Source: Pochonia chlamydosporia 170 (lineage: Eukaryota > Ascomycota > Sordariomycetes > Hypocreales > Clavicipitaceae). From it: a stretch of 64,000 nt of DNA. The number at the start of each line of letters is the position of its first letter. The first letter of the stretch is position 1. The stretch spans positions 1,240,001 through 1,304,000 of the forward strand of contig NC_035796.1 in assembly GCF_001653235.2 (NCBI RefSeq). Direction: 5' to 3'. This document shows, piece after piece, positions 22,605 to 32,315 of the stretch. Below the pieces are notes generated by a model, which had not been told where the DNA came from, ran no database searches, and saw only the letters and a program-made list of their open reading frames with translations. Made by a program: the position numbers and the translations under genes.

Positions 22605-24050
22605 CTAGGCCGTAGGAATCGAAAATACACAAGCACGATGTCGACAGAGGGTAGATTTTCCAATATGGCGATCAAGGGAGGAAGAAAATTAGGTAGGCAT
22701 GAAGAAAGCCGGATCATGTATCCCGCATGTCCATGAAATACAGATCAGTCATTCGGCTAGTCTGCCTCGTGAGAGATCTATCAGGCACCTATCTTGATCT
22801 GACGGTACTTGAAGGCAGACTACGGCTGAGACAAACACGGCTGAGACTCCGGTCCGAGTTTGCCAACACGAGTGCCCGTATGTGGAAATGGTTTCAACAC
22901 ATTAACCCCTGCTAGGCCGCGATAAGTCGTTCTAAGTCTCCTCATTCCTACCAATTATAAGCTCATATTCACTAGTTCACCACTTTCATTGTGCTCTGTG
23001 CGCATGGCGTAGGGCTGGTCCTTGCCGTGCCACAAGGCAAACCTATCCACCATGGCTGGGTCATGGATATATCTGCGGGAATAAGCTTCATCTTTGCCGA
23101 CTTTTTCCTTGGCATGCTAAGACATCTCTGAAGAGACAGGGGTTCAGTGCACTGGGCATAGATTATGAATGGAAGAGATACTTGCACGAATGCTGTGGCG
23201 CTGTTGTTGTCCTTGACCTCTTCTGGCTTCTGGTTTTATCGCCCAAGTCCAGAGCTATAAATAGCAAAGCGTGGCGTTAAACTCATACTGCCACTCCTAA
23301 GTAGCTACTGTGCCAGAGAGGTAAGAACATAGCGACAATCGACCATAATACATTAACCTTAGTTAGAAAGTCGTTGTATTATGCTTTAATATCAGTGTTT
23401 TGGTTGACCACCGGAGTTGAGTCATACGATCCTTATATATCTAACTTTTACTGAATTGTATTGGTTCGAACCGAAGGAAGACTCTTCAACTGTGGTCAAA
23501 ATCAGGAACATACAGGAGAACGCCATCACTCAAACACCTAAGAATACCTAGGTCTCGATACTGCATATTGCGAGTGTCCAACCTATGGTGTAATTAAACA
23601 CATCCATTTGGCCGCGAGGTTCACAGCGCTCTGCCGGCATATTAGTCACATTACTTTCAAGCTTTAATCATTTCATGCGCACTGCAAATAATTATGTGAC
23701 TCTGGAGCAATTATTCAAGAAATGGTGGGAAATCTTCACGCAGTTTAGTCCTCTAGAGCGAGTGAGCACAAAATGAGCGAAAAGTCGATGAGATGTTTAT
23801 AGCCTCACAAGAGTGGAAGTATATTCAAACCATGAACTGGATGACTTCATAATCAGGAATAGATCATTCACAGAGAGTGCGGCTCGCATATTGTCCAACA
23901 GTCCTCCACAGAAACGCTCAGGGCTCATACCGATCAGCATCTGACGTCGTTGATCGGTGTGTTTCCACTCGTCTATCCATTTCCCATGCATGGCAGATAT
24001 ACACGCCTCTACTTTACGCTTATCTGCACCAGTCATGGAAGCAGTCCAAG
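22605..24050. other. Intergenic
   Basis: No gene recognised on either strand, only short frames. It includes the 5' region of the WW gene and the 3' region of the defensin-like gene. Confidence 0.4.
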
Positions 24051-24330
24051 TTAACCATAATGGCAGTTGCACTTGCAAACAGTGCCAGCGCACTAGAAAA
24101 CAATTAGTTTCGTTGGCAGTGGCGACAAATATTCTTCCACGTACGTAAGAAGCGGCACAGTTAAGATACATGCTGCCTCCGGTGCAGTCTTTCTTGCAAT
24201 TATCACTCCAATAAGAGCAAGGATAGGGACCACCTCGAGCCTCAAGGGTTGAATCCTCGTTTGGTGCAGCAACAGGGCTGGCAATGGCACCAACTGACAA
24301 AATAAGGAGAAGGAGGTTGCTCGACTGCAT
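24051..24330 (-). CDS. Defensin-like (CS-alpha-beta pattern) secreted peptide precursor, 75 aa
   Basis: Exon 1 is 24330-24145 and exon 2 is 24092-24051, separated by a 52-bp phase-0 intron (GTACGT, branch ACTAAT, TTTCTAG). The precursor has a signal peptide (about residues 1-22, ending SPVAA), a short acidic propeptide ending LEAR, and a mature part of about 43 residues with eight cysteines spaced C-x6-C-x3-C-x8-C-x4-C-x4-C-x1-C-x1-C. The CxxxC (NCKKDC) and the CxC (VCKC) are the signature of cysteine-stabilised alpha-beta defensins, and the YC...VCKC ending recalls the fungal defensin plectasin. Defensins of this type are antimicrobial and bind cell-wall precursors or membranes; activity here is unproven. 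Reading straight through the intron gives a 177-residue frame that loses the cysteine pattern, so I prefer the spliced short form. Confidence 0.7.
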
Positions 24331-27300
24331 GTTGAACGATGGGTCGTGAAAAACTTGGATTTCTGATTTGGTATTTGCTTGAGTTCAGCTTGTGTTGAAA
24401 CAGGATTCAACATACTGGTGTAAGCTGCCCTCTTTATAGTAGTAGTTCTTAGTGTATATCCTGAAGGTTGCTTGATGTATAGACTCTGCCATGCTACACG
24501 ATATACGAGGAAGGTCCGAAGGCGCTTTCAGAATATAGCGTCTTGGCCGTTCGCGGGTAAATTTGAATACCAAATTAGAGCCGTGCATCTATTATTGATT
24601 TTACTAAAACTAATGCTCAAGGAGAGACGATTCCAGTGTTAGCTCTGGAACTTTGCCAGTCACAATATCGACTACAGCCGCAGTCACTTCCGCGTGATTG
24701 AGCGCTAGGATTCAACGTAGCTACAGTTTGTCAAAAAATGTGTCCGATTAAGCGTCCGGCCCAGAAACCGTGGGCGTGAGCTTCAAAGGTAAAGAAACGG
24801 CTGCTCTTATACAATATGTAGCTTTCGGCTATATCTGAAAAGCACAGAAAGTTTATTGCGAAACACTTCAGTTATTACATTTTGTGTTAGTTGTTTCGAA
24901 CTTGGAGCACCATAACCTTTCCCTTTAGGCTATTTATTATTTCTCCACCTTCGTAGCTACTATTGTAATGTGCGTCAGCAGGCGAATTGAATTCTAATCC
25001 GCTGAAATCTAAATTAAATCAAACTACCAAGTACTACAGTGTTGAACTCTCCGATATCGTATTGCATGCCGAGGGCGTGGGCTGCTGCGAACCTCGCAAT
25101 TGAGTCAAGATAGAAATGAGACCCCATTGGCCGTTCTAGTTCCAATGTTTCAGTATTCTTACTGTGTCAGCCTAACACAGTCTCGTGTCGGCCTGGGCAC
25201 ATGCCTTAACTTGCGGTTATGGCATAATGCGAAATACGATATAATAGTTGCGGCGTCTTGGTTGCAGCAGATCAGACGTCACTGCTGCGGGGGATTCCCT
25301 CTTACCCCAGATTATATTTTTCACAACTTTAATTGTGCGGGGAAGAAGTTGTATGTGCTTTCTGTGAAATGAACAAGAGACCACGGGCAGCAGCCGCTAA
25401 CATATATCAGCCGAAGGCAAGTTTGCCACTTTGGTGTTACTGTAACTTGATGAGCACTCCCCAGGCTTGGGCTAACCTTGGAAGGTCACATCAATAGCAC
25501 AGGATGCGTTCTACGGGCGATTAGGAGCTTTCCCAACCATGATGGTGTTTTATCCCCTGCGCGCTACGTGGTAATACAGTTATTGAGCAAGCTTACTGGC
25601 CACACCAATCGCATACTTTGACGATTTGGCCGTGGGGTTTTGAGTTCGGCCCGAATATGAAATAAACGGCCGGCTGCCGCTATTGGTTGTTTAACTAGCT
25701 TCATTGAGGATGGGGATCATCGACTAACAGAGAGTAAGCACGGGCAGTATAGGTACATGCCAGAATCCCATTGGTGTCTAATTCGGCTTGGAGCCAGCGT
25801 AAGGAAGTATGTGGCCATCTAACACTCAAGGACAGGATATACCGACTCAACATAAATGGGCTGAGGAGGCGGCAAGACTTAAATGCTCGGAATGCTCGGC
25901 TCATCTTGATACTTAACCACCTTCGTTTCTTCTCTCTACTCCTATTATTTAAGCAATTTGTTAGGCGCCTTGTTGACCTGCATACCCCATCTCATACTCT
26001 AAGGTGTCTAACGGATGAGAAAACTAGTGAAATGTGACCACGAAAGCTCAACGGCGGCAATCGACACCGCCACGTAGAGGCCGACTTCAGACGTCTCACT
26101 GGTCGGAGATCTTCCAAATGAATGGAGTCAACAGTCAATACTGGGGTAATTCGAAAGTTGACTAAGCTAACTGCAACGGCTTTTTCAAGTTAGTTGCTAG
26201 TGATTCGTGAATGATCCGTACGGCGGCTTCTCCGAAGAACTTGGCGTCATTAAAAACCACAAGAATGTTAGAAAATACACCGAGACCCGTACAGGTGCTG
26301 TCAATTTGCCCGCCTGTTGATTGTATCCATTGACAATGACTTTTCGGAAAACTTATAATATTTAGTTGCCGCTATTACTGTGACAGTAGTGCGCTATACT
26401 TGAATTGGTTATTGCCGTTGACTAACACATTAGTGAGCACAAGTTGCTATTCTTGGTAGTCTGACATTCCATTCACTGAGGCCTGTTGCGCAAGAAATAT
26501 GGACAAGAAGGAGGTTAATGCTAAAACCTGGAACTGTGTAAATCGGTTGGTTGATATTTGAATGATCCTCGCTGAAAATTTGAGTAAGCATTGGCGACTC
26601 TCTTTCTCAATGACCCGGTTCGCGTAAGTGGCAGTCAATAGACCAAGAAGGCATATCGGTCGTGTAACAAACTCCAGATATTATGCATATTTTCCTACTC
26701 GATATTCAGCCCTGCATATAAACCCAGAAACTCTCTTTGACATATTAACGCGAACCTGACTTGATGAGTTTACCTCAGCCCCAGGAACGGCAGGGCAGAC
26801 AACCGGAGATCGCCAAGCGCGGAAAAGGCTCGGAGAACATAAAGTCAATAAGCAAAGCCATCTTGCCTTTAACTCTAGACAATGTAGTTGATGAATCTTT
26901 CGTCTCACGAAGAGCATACCAGAGTAGCACCAGGCCGATCGTCACCGGCGAAATTCGGCGTACCCCGGATCTAATTCGCGAACGGGCCAGACCCTGACCT
27001 GATACTTTTCGGTGAAATATCTGGCGCGTTTACCGAGAACGAAAAGACCTCAATCTTGATACCCCTGAGAAGGATCGAATTCTGCAACCCTTCTGAGATG
27101 GGGCTAGGAGACGTGGTCTGTGTTTGGGTGGCGAGCATACAGGTGTGTGTTGTTGGTGCTGGTTTCAATAACTCTCAGGATTTGCAAACGCTTACGAGGT
27201 AGTACAAATTTAGAACGCGTCCATCTTGACGCTTAAAGCTTCACCTACCTGCAAATTTGTCCATACAATGGGACGATTCACCGTGGCGCTTAGATTCCGT

Positions 27301-27544
27301 GGTTGTTGGTTGTTCAACTGACAGCAGCTGACGGATGAAGCTGTCATAAAGCTAGTTTTTGGGTTTCAACTAGCTCGCGAAATCCATTTCCTTATTGGGC
27401 AACTTGGTCGCTGTGTTACATTGTCTTAGATGCCTGTCAAATGACTTGCGGCAAGGTTTACCGAGACTCCATCGCCAAGCTTAGTGCTCACGGAGGGAAT
27501 GCCAGAAGCATTCCAGTTGTCCAGGAGGTGTGTTTCAGCGAAAA
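24331..27544. other. Intergenic, about 3.2 kb without a gene
   Basis: Apart from the TATA box at 24432 I see no supported gene. Open frames are all under 91 codons on both strands and no domain is recognisable. Stretches around 24600-25050 and 26150-26700 are AT-richer than their surroundings, which could be decayed repeats, but no terminal repeats or transposase remnants were found. Confidence 0.4.
24432..24437 (-). promoter_or_regulatory. TATA box of the defensin-like gene
   Basis: TATAAA on the minus strand, about 100 bp upstream of the ATG at 24330. Confidence 0.5.
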
Positions 27545-27552
27545 TATAAATA
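27545..27552 (+). promoter_or_regulatory. TATA box of the first trypsin-fold gene
   Basis: TATAAATA lies 92 bp upstream of the ATG at 27637. Confidence 0.55.
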
Positions 27553-27636
27553 GATCTGCCTCTGATCAAAGGTTTTGCAAGGAACCCAATCTTTTCTACC
27601 CAAATATTCTTATCTCTGGGTCTTCTAACCTTGACA

Positions 27637-28533
27637 ATGAAGTATAGTTTGCTCCTCTTCCTTGCTCCGCTTGGAGTATGGAGCCGTGCCTGTACATGCG
27701 GGCAGGCAAATCAGAATGGCGCCTATTCGAGAAATGAAAACGTCATTCCTCGGGCTGAAAATGCCGATGAAATGCTGGACAGACGTGACGTACACGACGG
27801 CCTCGCAGAAAAACGGGATGATCTTTACGCCAGGCTCATCAACGGGAAACCGACCGGCCTCCACGAGTATCCTTTCATAGCTGCAGTCGTGTACAACTCT
27901 GGAGCCAAGAGGATTTCGTGCCCAGGTGCAATCATTGACAAGAAGCACATACTCATCACGGCACATTGTGTCAACGGCATACGAGCAAATAACATTGGTG
28001 TCTATGCCGGTTCAAACAAGTTCGACGTACCATCAGCGAAATTACGAACAGTCGCAGCCATTCATCCTCATCCTAAATGGGACTCGGAGAGGCGCTTTTA
28101 CGACGTCGCACTGCTTCAACTACAAGATCCTCTTTCTTTTGATCGAAACACAAACATTGTGTGTGTACCAAGCCAGCCTCGAGACTTCAACAACCAGACA
28201 GCTACGGCGCTAGCTTGGGGGTCACCATCGTCCGGGGAAGGACAGCTTGTGCAAACGAAGTTCGAGACGCACAACTTGGATTCCTGCAGCGTCCGTGGTA
28301 CTGGGGGTCCGCAGTTCTGTACGTATGCACCAGGCGAGGGGGTTTGTGATAATGCCTCAGACGGCCCCTTGCTGCTGTGGCAGGAACCAACGTCTAGAAG
28401 ATACTTTGCTGTTGGTTTGTCTTCTTGGGGCCAGTCTTGCAAAAAGTTCCCAGAGGTTGCAACCGATCTTACTCAGCTGAAGCCATGGATTCAGGAGGTT
28501 GTTGGAGCGGGTGGTGGCACCCTGTGCCCGTAG
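27637..28533 (+). CDS. Secreted trypsin-fold (S1) serine protease homologue with altered oxyanion loop
   Basis: A single exon of 298 residues from the ATG at 27637. The signal peptide (MKYSLLLFLAPLGVWSRA) is followed by a propeptide with basic sites (DRRD, EKRD) and then the mature start LINGKPTGLHEYPF, in the place of IVGG. The S1 fold is clear: LITAHCV carries His57 and FYDVALLQL carries Asp102. The active-site loop, normally CxGDSGGP, reads CDNASDGP. Ser195 is kept, but Gly193, Asp194 and Gly196 are replaced by Asn, Ala and Asp. Asp194 normally forms the activation salt bridge and Gly193 the oxyanion hole, so activity is doubtful. Position 189 appears to be Gly, so trypsin specificity is not expected. 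It is probably secreted and acts outside the cell, either as a weak protease or as a non-catalytic binding protein. Two related genes lie next to it. Confidence 0.8.
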   Translation: MKYSLLLFLAPLGVWSRACTCGQANQNGAYSRNENVIPRAENADEMLDRRDVHDGLAEKRDDLYARLINGKPTGLHEYPFIAAVVYNSGAKRISCPGAIIDKKHILITAHCVNGIRANNIGVYAGSNKFDVPSAKLRTVAAIHPHPKWDSERRFYDVALLQLQDPLSFDRNTNIVCVPSQPRDFNNQTATALAWGSPSSGEGQLVQTKFETHNLDSCSVRGTGGPQFCTYAPGEGVCDNASDGPLLLWQEPTSRRYFAVGLSSWGQSCKKFPEVATDLTQLKPWIQEVVGAGGGTLCP

Positions 28534-29261
28534 TTGTAAGCTACGGTCGTCTTTTGGACCCTGTGTGATTCAAGTAGATCACGAGATGCGTACTGTTGGA
28601 GTAATTTTGAGTTATTTATACCGCCGAGATGGTTATTCCACCTCCACCCTCTTGTGTGTTTCTGTTACCCGTGTCAGATAACTTCCGTGATTGGGATCTG
28701 TTTTCAGAACCGCTCAACCGTACATTTACTGTAGTTAATCAAGAATTTTTTTTTTGATATCCTTTCTTGGCCGTACGAATTATCCGGTGGCAGCTTATGT
28801 GGCTGAAGCGTAAAGATTTCAGTGCCTGAGCCAACATTTCGTCATAGCGCGGGTGAATGATGACCACTTGTAAGAGGCAAGTGATGAGGTTAATGTCGTG
28901 ACGTGCCGAGTTCGTGTCCAGCACTCAACAAATCTTGGCACGCTCACGGGAGGGCAATGGGAACCAACAGTGCAAAGGAAATAACTAGATCTTCAGAGCA
29001 TTACCTTATTAATCGGCCGTGCCAGCGAATTTGAACTGAATGTAAGCATGAAAGTGCGGAGATCCTGATTTCTTTGCAGATTTCCTATTGATGGACTTTC
29101 CACTATCTGTCATGTCAATATGAAGCAGCCAGTCTCATATCAGAGCAGAGAGACTTGGAGAATAACCATGAGAGACTGCAAACAACTTTACAGCTTTGGG
29201 ATCTCTCTGTTTGTGATTATTCGCTTATCTGGGTTGCTAGTTGCCTAAGACCCCTGTCTAA
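28534..29261. other. Intergenic between trypsin-fold genes 1 and 2
   Basis: No gene seen. This is the space between the convergent 3' ends of the two protease-like genes. Confidence 0.4.
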
Positions 29262-30185
29262 TTACATTTGTGATAGGATAAAATTACGAAGATAAGCGAC
29301 ATTTGCATAGACATCCGGTACGCCTTGTGCACACGGCAGCACCCAGGATGCTATGCCCACCTGCATCCCGTTCGCAATTAGAGGACCGCCAGTGTCGCCA
29401 AGGCAAAAACCAACTCCCTTCCCACTAAAGGCACACAGGTGACTATTGTCAAGTGGCATGCCGGCATGCCTCTTCTGGCATTCATTATAGCCGACAACCT
29501 CCTGTCCCATTTTCTGAAGCTTGTCCGACAGGTCTCCACTGACTGAGGTCCTTCCCCAGCCAGATGAGGCAACTCTGTTACCAGCAGATGGAAAAACAGT
29601 TGCCAGAGCAATAGGGTTCTGGTACTGACTATATTTTATAGGTGCGGCTAGTGTGATGACAGCTACGTCGTTTCCCCAGGCAGCCTTTTGCTGGCCAGTG
29701 TAGCCTGGGTGTATAACGGCCTTAAGTACCTTATGTAGCTGACCACCATTGACGTCGATTGTGCCAGTTGCGACTTGGAAATAATCGATATTCATGCCCT
29801 CTACGCAGTGTGCCGCCGTCAGAATCTTAGTTGGAGAGATAATGGAGGCCCCGCAGGAATGTTTACCGCCATAACGAAGGCTTGCTTGATGGGGAAATTT
29901 TCCGAGCGAGAACTGGCCATACTTGTCTATAGAGTTAATTTCTGGTTCTTTGAAAGAAAGGGCATAGATAAAGGTAAGTTCCACATCGTCTTTTCGCATC
30001 AGATGCGACAGCACACTTCTTTTAGATGGGAACGTAAACGTGCGTCCATAAGTCTTCGTGTAAGTTTTCGCCTTGAAATAATGCTCATAGACATGGCGAA
30101 GCGGGTAAGAATGACAACTAGATCTTCCGAGCACTATGTTGTTAGTCGACCATCGCAGGGACGTTAAACTTGACATAATCATCAA
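29262..30185 (-). CDS. Trypsin-fold (S1) protein with Ser195-to-Thr active site, N-terminus unclear
   Basis: The frame 29262-30185 has an S1 peptidase domain in its last 220 or so residues: FPHQASLRYGG, LTAAHCVEG (His57), WGNDVAVITL (Asp102), CLGDTGGPLI and the family ending VPDVYANVAYL. The catalytic serine codon is replaced by ACT (Thr); everything around it (GDxGGP) is conserved. The mature start aligns as IDKYGQFSLGKFP against IVGGxxAxxGxFP, so the IVGG motif and the basic cleavage site before it are missing. Residues before that look non-coding: no signal peptide is seen, and a splice acceptor (ATTAAC...CTATAG) may start the real exon. The upstream exon could not be found, so the gene may be truncated. 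It is a tandem paralogue of the gene at 30607. S1 enzymes with Thr195 are usually nearly inactive. Confidence is high for the domain, low for the start. Confidence 0.7.
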   Translation of the reverse strand: MMIMSSLTSLRWSTNNIVLGRSSCHSYPLRHVYEHYFKAKTYTKTYGRTFTFPSKRSVLSHLMRKDDVELTFIYALSFKEPEINSIDKYGQFSLGKFPHQASLRYGGKHSCGASIISPTKILTAAHCVEGMNIDYFQVATGTIDVNGGQLHKVLKAVIHPGYTGQQKAAWGNDVAVITLAAPIKYSQYQNPIALATVFPSAGNRVASSGWGRTSVSGDLSDKLQKMGQEVVGYNECQKRHAGMPLDNSHLCAFSGKGVGFCLGDTGGPLIANGMQVGIASWVLPCAQGVPDVYANVAYLRNFILSQM

Positions 30186-30606
30186 ATCTCGATATCCTCG
30201 CCCACACCTAGAAGATTTCGTGATGGTTGACTTTCTACTGATGTAATGTACATTTTAAGAAGCAATCCACACCGGGGAGCAACATGATCCAAAGGAATAG
30301 CCAAACAAAAATACGCGGAACCGCATAGCTGTCAAGATTTCATTACACATATTCAATTACAGTGTATTGCAAAAGATCTATGGGTGCCAAGGATTGACAG
30401 AATTGATTGCTTGAATTGACTACCTAGGTATATGAGGAAGAAAACGAGCACTCTGTGCAGCCGGGTTGAGCCGGCTGGAGTGAAAACAGAAAGCAAAGCA
30501 GCAAGCAAAACACACAATGGGGAGAAAAGAAGGGACATGAAATATAGAATATTTCAGCCGTTCAATTCAAGTCCTTCGGCTACTGCCGTTGACACAATTT
30601 CTGCGC
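30186..30606. other. Intergenic between trypsin-fold genes 2 and 3
   Basis: No gene seen. A signal-peptide exon for gene 2 would be expected here on the minus strand, but I could not find one. Confidence 0.4.
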
Positions 30607-31312
30607 TTAGTTAGCAGACAAATGTGACTCTATAAATGGAAGAAGATTTGCAACATTTGCATAAACATCCGGAACCCTTGGTGAACACGACACAGCTCCG
30701 GATTTTATGCCCGCCAGTTTGCCGTTCACAATCAGAGCACTGCCAGCAGGAGCTTGGCAACCACCAACCCCCAAGCTACTGAGGGCACACAAATTGCTAC
30801 TGTCCAGTGCCAGGTTCTTGTGTGCCTGCTGGCACTGATCAAGACCGACAACTGTCTCTTCCTGTTTCAGAAGACTGCCCAGCAAGCCTCCAACAAGCGG
30901 GATCGTCCAGCCAACCTGGACACCCCTGGTGCCGGCAGCTGGAGAAGTAGTCACCGGAGCAATAGGTCCTTGGAACTGATTCAATAGTATGGGTTTAGCC
31001 AGTTTAATGAGGGCAATGTCGCTTTTTGCGGCATCTTGTTGCTGACCAGTGTAGCCTGGGTGTATGGTGATGCTAGCCACCTCGATGTCTTCCTCGGCAA
31101 GAGCAGTAGAGCTGAGTATTGTGAGGTTGGTCAGCTGGCTGGCTACAGGAACGAGGCAATGTGCCGCCGTTAAGATGTATCTGTTAGCCACAATGAAGCC
31201 CCCCGCACTGTATACGCCCAGCTTGAATGTTTACTTGGGAAGAAGGCACTATCTGGGCTAGGCACGGCTGCCCGAGGGCGAAAATTGAGTAGAGCAGTGG
31301 TGATGTCTTCAT
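30607..31312 (-). pseudogene. Trypsin-fold (S1) homologue with Ala195 and a G-run frameshift
   Basis: The ATG at 31312 starts a signal peptide (MKTSPLLYSIFALG...LAQ) followed by IVPSSQVNIQAGRIQCGG. The frame then breaks at a six-G run (31199-31204, read as C on plus). The next frame continues in register with FIVANRYILTAAHCLV. A one-base length change in the run would restore a continuous S1 domain, so a pseudogene and an assembly error are both possible. His57 (TAAHC) and Asp102 (KSDIALIKL) are present, but the serine loop is CQAPAGSAL in place of CxGDSGGPL: Ser195 becomes Ala, Asp194 becomes Pro and Gly193 becomes Ala. About ten residues of the usual IVGG region are also missing. Even with an open frame this would be a non-catalytic serine protease homologue. 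It ends VPDVYANVANL, like its neighbour at 29262. A TATA box is present. Confidence 0.7.
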
Positions 31313-31411
31313 GTTGGGTAAGGTAATTTATGTAATGAGAAAGCATTGTTGATGAGTGTTAAGATGGCCAGGTAGCCTTTTGGGTCATGGCGGGTTGAGG
31401 ATTCGAACCAG

Positions 31412-31418
31412 TTTTATA
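31412..31418 (-). promoter_or_regulatory. TATA box of the third trypsin-fold gene
   Basis: TATAAAA on the minus strand, about 100 bp upstream of the ATG at 31312. Its preservation suggests transcription or recent loss of the reading frame. Confidence 0.45.
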
Positions 31419-32315
31419 CTCCATCCGCAGCGTAATGATGGCCAAGTTTGACCACGATATTTGCGTGTAATGTGACCACGTAAGAAACGATAACCCACAT
31501 GCCAATGATGTTCGAGGCACGGAAGTCTAACAAACAGTCGGTGTATAGGTTGAGTGTGTCTGCATTATACCATCGAGACGACAACCAGGCCAGGAATTTG
31601 GAACTGTGCTGACTCTGCTGAGGTTATCCACAGGGTTTCAGACGTGTGTACATGGTCCAATCATAACAGGCCTGTCTCATCGCCGTTGGTATGGGTAGTG
31701 TGGCCTAGAATGGAAAGGACACCAACATCCAATTCCTTTGCAAGCCTTGTCTCTCTGAGAAGAGTCTAAGTTTTAGTTCCAGAGGGTTGAAAATTGAGGT
31801 TCATCCAAGACGTGGTACTGTTGAGGACAGTTGGTCTTCAACTCTCTGCGAAAAGGTTTTGTGTAGCACATCTATGGATTCCAGTCATTGAAACATTGAA
31901 TGGTGGAAGGAATCGATTGAGTGGACTGAATACTTGAAGAGGTAAAATGAGCGTCTTCATAGCTAAATTGAGCTATCTGAACAAAAAGCGCAAATGGAAG
32001 CAAAATATACAGACAGAATCCGGGAGTCGCTGTTCTGCCCGCCGAATCTGGCGGGAGCTACCGCCGCTTTTGGCGTCTTTGACAGCGAGGGACTAGCACA
32101 TAGTGATATAACAAGCAATAAGGTAGGGTTAAAAAATAAAATTTGCGGTCAAGTCTGTTGTTCAATTTACCCGTCGGGGGATGGGCCTCCCTTTTATCTG
32201 CAAACCAGCTGGTTGATCAAATGAAAAGTCCAAGCCACTTGTCTTACCCCCAAGTGTGAGCTCTTCCGCCCGCCCACACACCCGTCACCCTTTGAATTCC
32301 ACCTCTGTTTTCTGA
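31419..32315. other. Intergenic
   Basis: No gene recognised on either strand. Only frames under 77 codons are present. Confidence 0.4.

Noticed and set aside
23797..24330. 177-codon unspliced form of the defensin-like gene
   Set aside because: Past the intron it loses the cysteine pattern; consensus splice signals and the defensin signature favour the 75-aa form.
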